Shown here piece after piece: positions 14,199-16,899 of a stretch of 16,899 bases of DNA (the stretch's first letter is position 1; each line of letters starts with the position of its first letter). Origin of the DNA: Oscillospiraceae bacterium (GTDB lineage Bacteria; Bacillota; Clostridia; Oscillospirales; UBA929); NCBI GenBank assembly GCA_009777435.1, contig WRLW01000007.1, positions 1-16,899 on the forward strand, given 5' to 3'. Position numbers and translations under genes: made by a program. A model generated the notes under the pieces. It was given only the letters and a program-made list of their open reading frames with translations, was not told where the DNA came from and did no database searches.

Positions 14199-15218
14199 AT
14201 GATAACAATTAAGCAAATTGCCCAAATTGCCGGGGTCAGTCCCAGCACGGTCTCCCATGTGCTGAACGGACGCACAAAAAAAATGTCTCAGCAGACATTA
14301 GAGAAGGTCGAGCGGGCCTTGAGGGAGAATAACTATATTTCCAATATGGCGGGGCGCTCGCTCGGCGGCAGCTCGCGAATTATCGGCGTTATTCTTACAT
14401 ATGCGCGCCGCAGTGAGATGAACGTCGCGCAAGACCCGTTTTTCTCGGAAATTATAGGCGCGCTGGAGGATGAGATTCGTTCCAACGGCTATTACATGAT
14501 GCTCTATACGTCCGGCGACGTGGATGAGGGCTTGCGCATAGCCGCGTCCTGGAAGGTCGAGGGGCTTGTGATCCTCGGCGCGCTCGCTCATGACTGCACC
14601 CGCTATATGGAGGGCGCGAACACGCCCATTGTCTTTATTGACTCATATTTTAACGACGACGGAAAGCCGCATGTCAACATTGGACTGCATGACAAAAGAG
14701 GCGCGTATATGATGACCAAGCATTTGATAACACAAGGTCACAAACGAATCGCGTTCCTCGCGGACGGCGACCCGCCGATGGGCGTTGACTATGAGCGGCG
14801 CGAGGGTTTCTTTTCGGCCCTGAGGGATCACGGGCTTCGCGCGGACGGGGATCAGTATATATATATAAGCCACCGGAGCGCGGAACGGCACGCTTTGCTC
14901 TCGGCGTTTCTTGAGGATAAGCTTCGCGGTTTTACGGCGCTGTTTTTCGCGTCGGATTTCTACGCCGTGGATTCAATGAATTATTTTCAGGATCACGGCT
15001 TGCGCGTCCCTGAGCATGTGTCCGTCTGCGGCTTTGACGATTCTATTCTATCTGTTCAATGCCGCCCGAAACTAACCACGGTACACCAGACGGTTTCACA
15101 AAAAGCAACCTATGCCGTAGCCCAATTACTGCGGATTATACGAAAAGAAAAAATCGACCCCAAGATAATACGCCTGAATGTTTCGTTGAAAATACGGGAC
15201 AGCGTTGGGCGGGTTTAG
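14199..15218 (+). CDS. LacI/GalR-family transcriptional regulator
   Basis: The 339-residue protein has an N-terminal LacI helix-turn-helix (about 3-48: IKQIAQIAGVSPSTVSHVLNG, the family signature) and a periplasmic-binding-protein-like effector domain from about residue 60. The effector domain includes GVILTYARR, GLVILGA, GHKRIAFLADG, the ALFFASDFYAVDSMNY segment and SVCGFDDSILS near the C-terminus. It should bind palindromic operators as a dimer or tetramer and release on sugar binding. The ATG at 14199 has GAGGAGA in front. It is divergent from malL and both promoters share a gap with two matching operator-like sites, so it most likely represses malL and perhaps itself. Effector is unknown; isomaltose or a related glucoside is an inference from the neighbour. 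Confidence 0.93.
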   Translation: MITIKQIAQIAGVSPSTVSHVLNGRTKKMSQQTLEKVERALRENNYISNMAGRSLGGSSRIIGVILTYARRSEMNVAQDPFFSEIIGALEDEIRSNGYYMMLYTSGDVDEGLRIAASWKVEGLVILGALAHDCTRYMEGANTPIVFIDSYFNDDGKPHVNIGLHDKRGAYMMTKHLITQGHKRIAFLADGDPPMGVDYERREGFFSALRDHGLRADGDQYIYISHRSAERHALLSAFLEDKLRGFTALFFASDFYAVDSMNYFQDHGLRVPEHVSVCGFDDSILSVQCRPKLTTVHQTVSQKATYAVAQLLRIIRKEKIDPKIIRLNVSLKIRDSVGRV

Positions 15219-15226
15219 GGTAAGTT

Positions 15227-15259
15227 CGGGTTGCGTGGTCGTTGGCGGACGCAAACCCG
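15227..15259 (+). other. Hairpin after the LacI-family gene
   Basis: CGGGTTGCGT (15227-15236) pairs with ACGCAAACCCG (15249-15259) with one bulged base, 8 bases past the stop codon. The position fits a transcript end, but no T tract follows. Confidence 0.4.
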
Positions 15260-15325
15260 GCTGGCGGTTGTGGGGAGATGATTTGTTATACGTTGTCCCC
15301 ATGTTGAAAATATTACGATTCGGTA

Positions 15326-15353
15326 TTGATTCCCGCGAAAGGTATGATATAAT
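15326..15353 (+). promoter_or_regulatory. Promoter of the AT-rich orphan gene
   Basis: TTGATT (15326-15331) and TATAAT (15348-15353) are 16 bases apart. The leader is about 33 bases, with AGAGGGG at 15378-15384. Confidence 0.65.
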
Positions 15354-15392
15354 GATGAACGTGAGACTGTATATAAGAGAGGGGCTATTCCC

Positions 15393-16790
15393 TTGAACGC
15401 ATTGCCGGATTACAGAATAATAGATTTTTTCGACTGGATACAAAGCGATGAGTGTACCCTCGGCTTTGTACGGGAGTGTGTGTTTCGTGCGCGGCACAAT
15501 GAAAAAGCCTTGGAGGATTTGCGTCCCTACGCCGAAAAATACATACGGCAAAAAAGGCTTGATATTATTTCGGACGAATTAACCGCAAGTATCAAACATT
15601 ATCTTATATATCGGTGCGGTTCTCAAAGAGAAATTAAACGGGTTGAGCGCGCTTTGTGGGAAGAGAGAAGAAAAAGAGAGGTAGTTAGGGATAGCAACGG
15701 GCAGATAATTACAATGTCGCTAATGTTGCCATGCCCTGCTGAATTATCCATTGAATTGGATTTTTTGGAATGGCTGTTAAATCGTCGGCTTGACGCTGAT
15801 GATATATCTAAAATGCCACTCGCCGTGTTTGAGAAAATGGCAAGCGACTATTTGAACGATAAAAGTGGCACTGTTGACAAAAAACAACTCTCTGTTTTGG
15901 TGGATGCCTACAAGATTAAAAACCCGCAAACCATAATAGACAGGATAAAGGAATTAAAATCCTATTATGATATTTCCGAAAATAAGGTTGAAAAATATAA
16001 ATCCTTGGGCGAATTGTTCTCGCGCTATTCTAACCCTGATATTGTAAAAAGCCTTTTTCTTCCACTCTCGTCTGATAATGAGTTTGAAGGATTTATAAGA
16101 AAATCTTGGGAAGATTTGAATAGTTTATCAAAAAATTACCTTGATATTTATTATAGCGTCAATGAGCTTTCTACTTCGGGCTATAGCATAAAGGACAAGT
16201 TTCACTCGTTAAATATTCCCGAAAGTGCGTTGCCGTGCTTTGTTTTGTGGGTTTCGTCTATCGAAAAATCAAAATATATTGAGTTACGGGACTTGGATTA
16301 TAAAGAAATATTCCAAATAATTCAAACCATAGTTGAGGATATAAAGCAAAACAAAGACTTTGAAACGGTGTACAGAGGGGCGATTAAAATTGCGGGCGAA
16401 ATGAGGGCTAATCATACCCCGGCGACTTATCATAATCTGAATATTATAAATAATGGGGTTGCCGGGCACATTACTGGGATAGCAACCAATACTGATATTT
16501 CCGGCGGTGTAACTGGCTCTGTCAATCAAGGAACTTTTTCTCGTGATATTAAAAAAGCTGTTGAGCAAATAAATTCCCTTTCTGATTTGCAGGAGGGACA
16601 AAAACGGTATCTTGCTGACATATTGAACGACGCCAAAAGTTCAGAAGAAAAACAAGATGAAACTGGCAAAATAATTTGCAAAGAAAAATTTCAAGCTTTT
16701 ATTGCTGGGACGGGCAAAGTAGCCGATAAGGTCATTTCTATATTGGCGAATTTTGCCACAATAGCCGCTTTCTTTGGCTTGAGTCGATAA
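15393..16790 (+). CDS. Hypothetical protein of unknown function, AT-rich, C-terminal hydrophobic segment
   Basis: I do not recognise this 465-residue protein. The start is TTG at 15393, 8 bases after AGAGGGG and downstream of a good promoter. Residues 1-335 look soluble and mostly helical, with a charged stretch (LWEERRKREVVRD) near 88-100. Residues 353-380 are rich in Gly, Asn, Thr and Ser in a loosely repeating pattern (NNGVAG, HITGIATN, TDISGG, VTGSVNQG). A charged helical part (about 384-435) and a hydrophobic end at 447-463 (VISILANFATIAAFFGL) follow. From memory, some abortive-infection and other phage-defence proteins have a similar tail of Gly/Asn linker, helices and hydrophobic helix; this is only a resemblance. 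Base content (18 G/C of 60 at 15961-16020) and frequent AGA codons and A/T-ending codons differ sharply from the neighbours, suggesting acquisition. A membrane-acting or self-assembling accessory protein is a guess. Confidence 0.8.
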   Translation: MNALPDYRIIDFFDWIQSDECTLGFVRECVFRARHNEKALEDLRPYAEKYIRQKRLDIISDELTASIKHYLIYRCGSQREIKRVERALWEERRKREVVRDSNGQIITMSLMLPCPAELSIELDFLEWLLNRRLDADDISKMPLAVFEKMASDYLNDKSGTVDKKQLSVLVDAYKIKNPQTIIDRIKELKSYYDISENKVEKYKSLGELFSRYSNPDIVKSLFLPLSSDNEFEGFIRKSWEDLNSLSKNYLDIYYSVNELSTSGYSIKDKFHSLNIPESALPCFVLWVSSIEKSKYIELRDLDYKEIFQIIQTIVEDIKQNKDFETVYRGAIKIAGEMRANHTPATYHNLNIINNGVAGHITGIATNTDISGGVTGSVNQGTFSRDIKKAVEQINSLSDLQEGQKRYLADILNDAKSSEEKQDETGKIICKEKFQAFIAGTGKVADKVISILANFATIAAFFGLSR

Positions 16791-16806
16791 TTGATTTGAA
16801 AAATAT

Positions 16807-16899
16807 TTACTCGACGATAACCGAATTACAAGCAAATATAAAGCCGTCAATTTCAAGACAGGGTGTGTGTTCCCACAGATACAGGCGTTTGAGCGTGAA
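16807..16899 (-). CDS. Possible C-terminal end of a convergent gene (partial)
   Basis: On the minus strand 30 codons are open from the right edge to TAA at 16809-16807, reading FTLKRLYLWEHTPCLEID and onwards to VIVE. The composition is protein-like and the stop lies 16 bases from that of the orphan gene, as for convergent genes. The plus strand is also open here, so coding is not certain. I recognise no family. Confidence 0.3.
   Translation of the reverse strand, partial: FTLKRLYLWEHTPCLEIDGFIFACNSVIVE

Noticed and set aside
14214..14231. Tandem repeat CAAATTGCC x2
   Set aside because: It encodes the QIAQIA of the LacI helix-turn-helix and is explained by protein sequence.
14855..14867. Short TA-repeat run
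   Set aside because: It encodes QYIYIS inside the regulator and is too short to suggest a phase-variable tract.
1..16899. CRISPR array, tRNA, rRNA or insertion sequence
   Set aside because: No regularly spaced repeats, cloverleaf-like stretch, rRNA-like block, transposase motif or terminal inverted repeats were seen on reading both strands.

Overview
The window looks like the chromosome of an anaerobic, GC-rich member of the Firmicutes (Clostridia-like). Supporting signs are a single-chain pyruvate:ferredoxin oxidoreductase, an aldo/keto reductase carrying two 4Fe-4S clusters, an NAD-dependent lactate dehydrogenase, NrdR, an HD-GYP c-di-GMP protein, strong AGGAGG-type ribosome sites with GTG and TTG starts, and candidate SOS boxes of the Gram-positive GAAC-N4-GTTC type. 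Most genes are GC-rich (37 of 60 bases counted by hand at 9001-9060). The last gene is AT-rich (18 of 60 at 15961-16020).

Layout. (1) 1-3980, all on the minus strand: a lactate/malate dehydrogenase of the Ldh2 family, a tandem HD-GYP protein and nrdR may be read in series. After a compact terminator/operator/promoter block comes a radical SAM protein of the putative DNA modification/repair family, cut by the left edge. Two perfect GAACAATTGTTC palindromes sit against the -35 box of that gene. (2) 4113-8447, plus strand: L-lactate dehydrogenase, divergent from the Ldh2 gene. It is followed, from its own promoter, by an M24 peptidase, a FabD-like protein that has lost the catalytic serine, and a ferredoxin-type aldo/keto reductase. 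A bidirectional terminator ends this group. (3) 8513-12142, minus strand: pyruvate:ferredoxin oxidoreductase with its own promoter. (4) 12369-15218: an oligo-1,6-glucosidase (minus) divergent from a LacI-family regulator (plus). Two 14-bp operator-like sites flank the consensus glucosidase promoter. (5) 15219-16899: an AT-rich orphan gene of unknown function with a good promoter, then possibly the end of a convergent gene.

Together the metabolic genes describe fermentation. The glucosidase feeds glucose to glycolysis, pyruvate goes to acetyl-CoA plus reduced ferredoxin through the oxidoreductase, or to lactate through lactate dehydrogenase. The left end is about DNA: dNTP supply (NrdR) and a probable SOS-controlled repair-type radical SAM enzyme. 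No tRNA, rRNA, CRISPR array or insertion sequence was recognised, and no gene-free stretch exceeds 300 bases. The best candidates for something new are the SOS-like control of the radical SAM gene, the serine-less FabD homologue and the AT-rich orphan.
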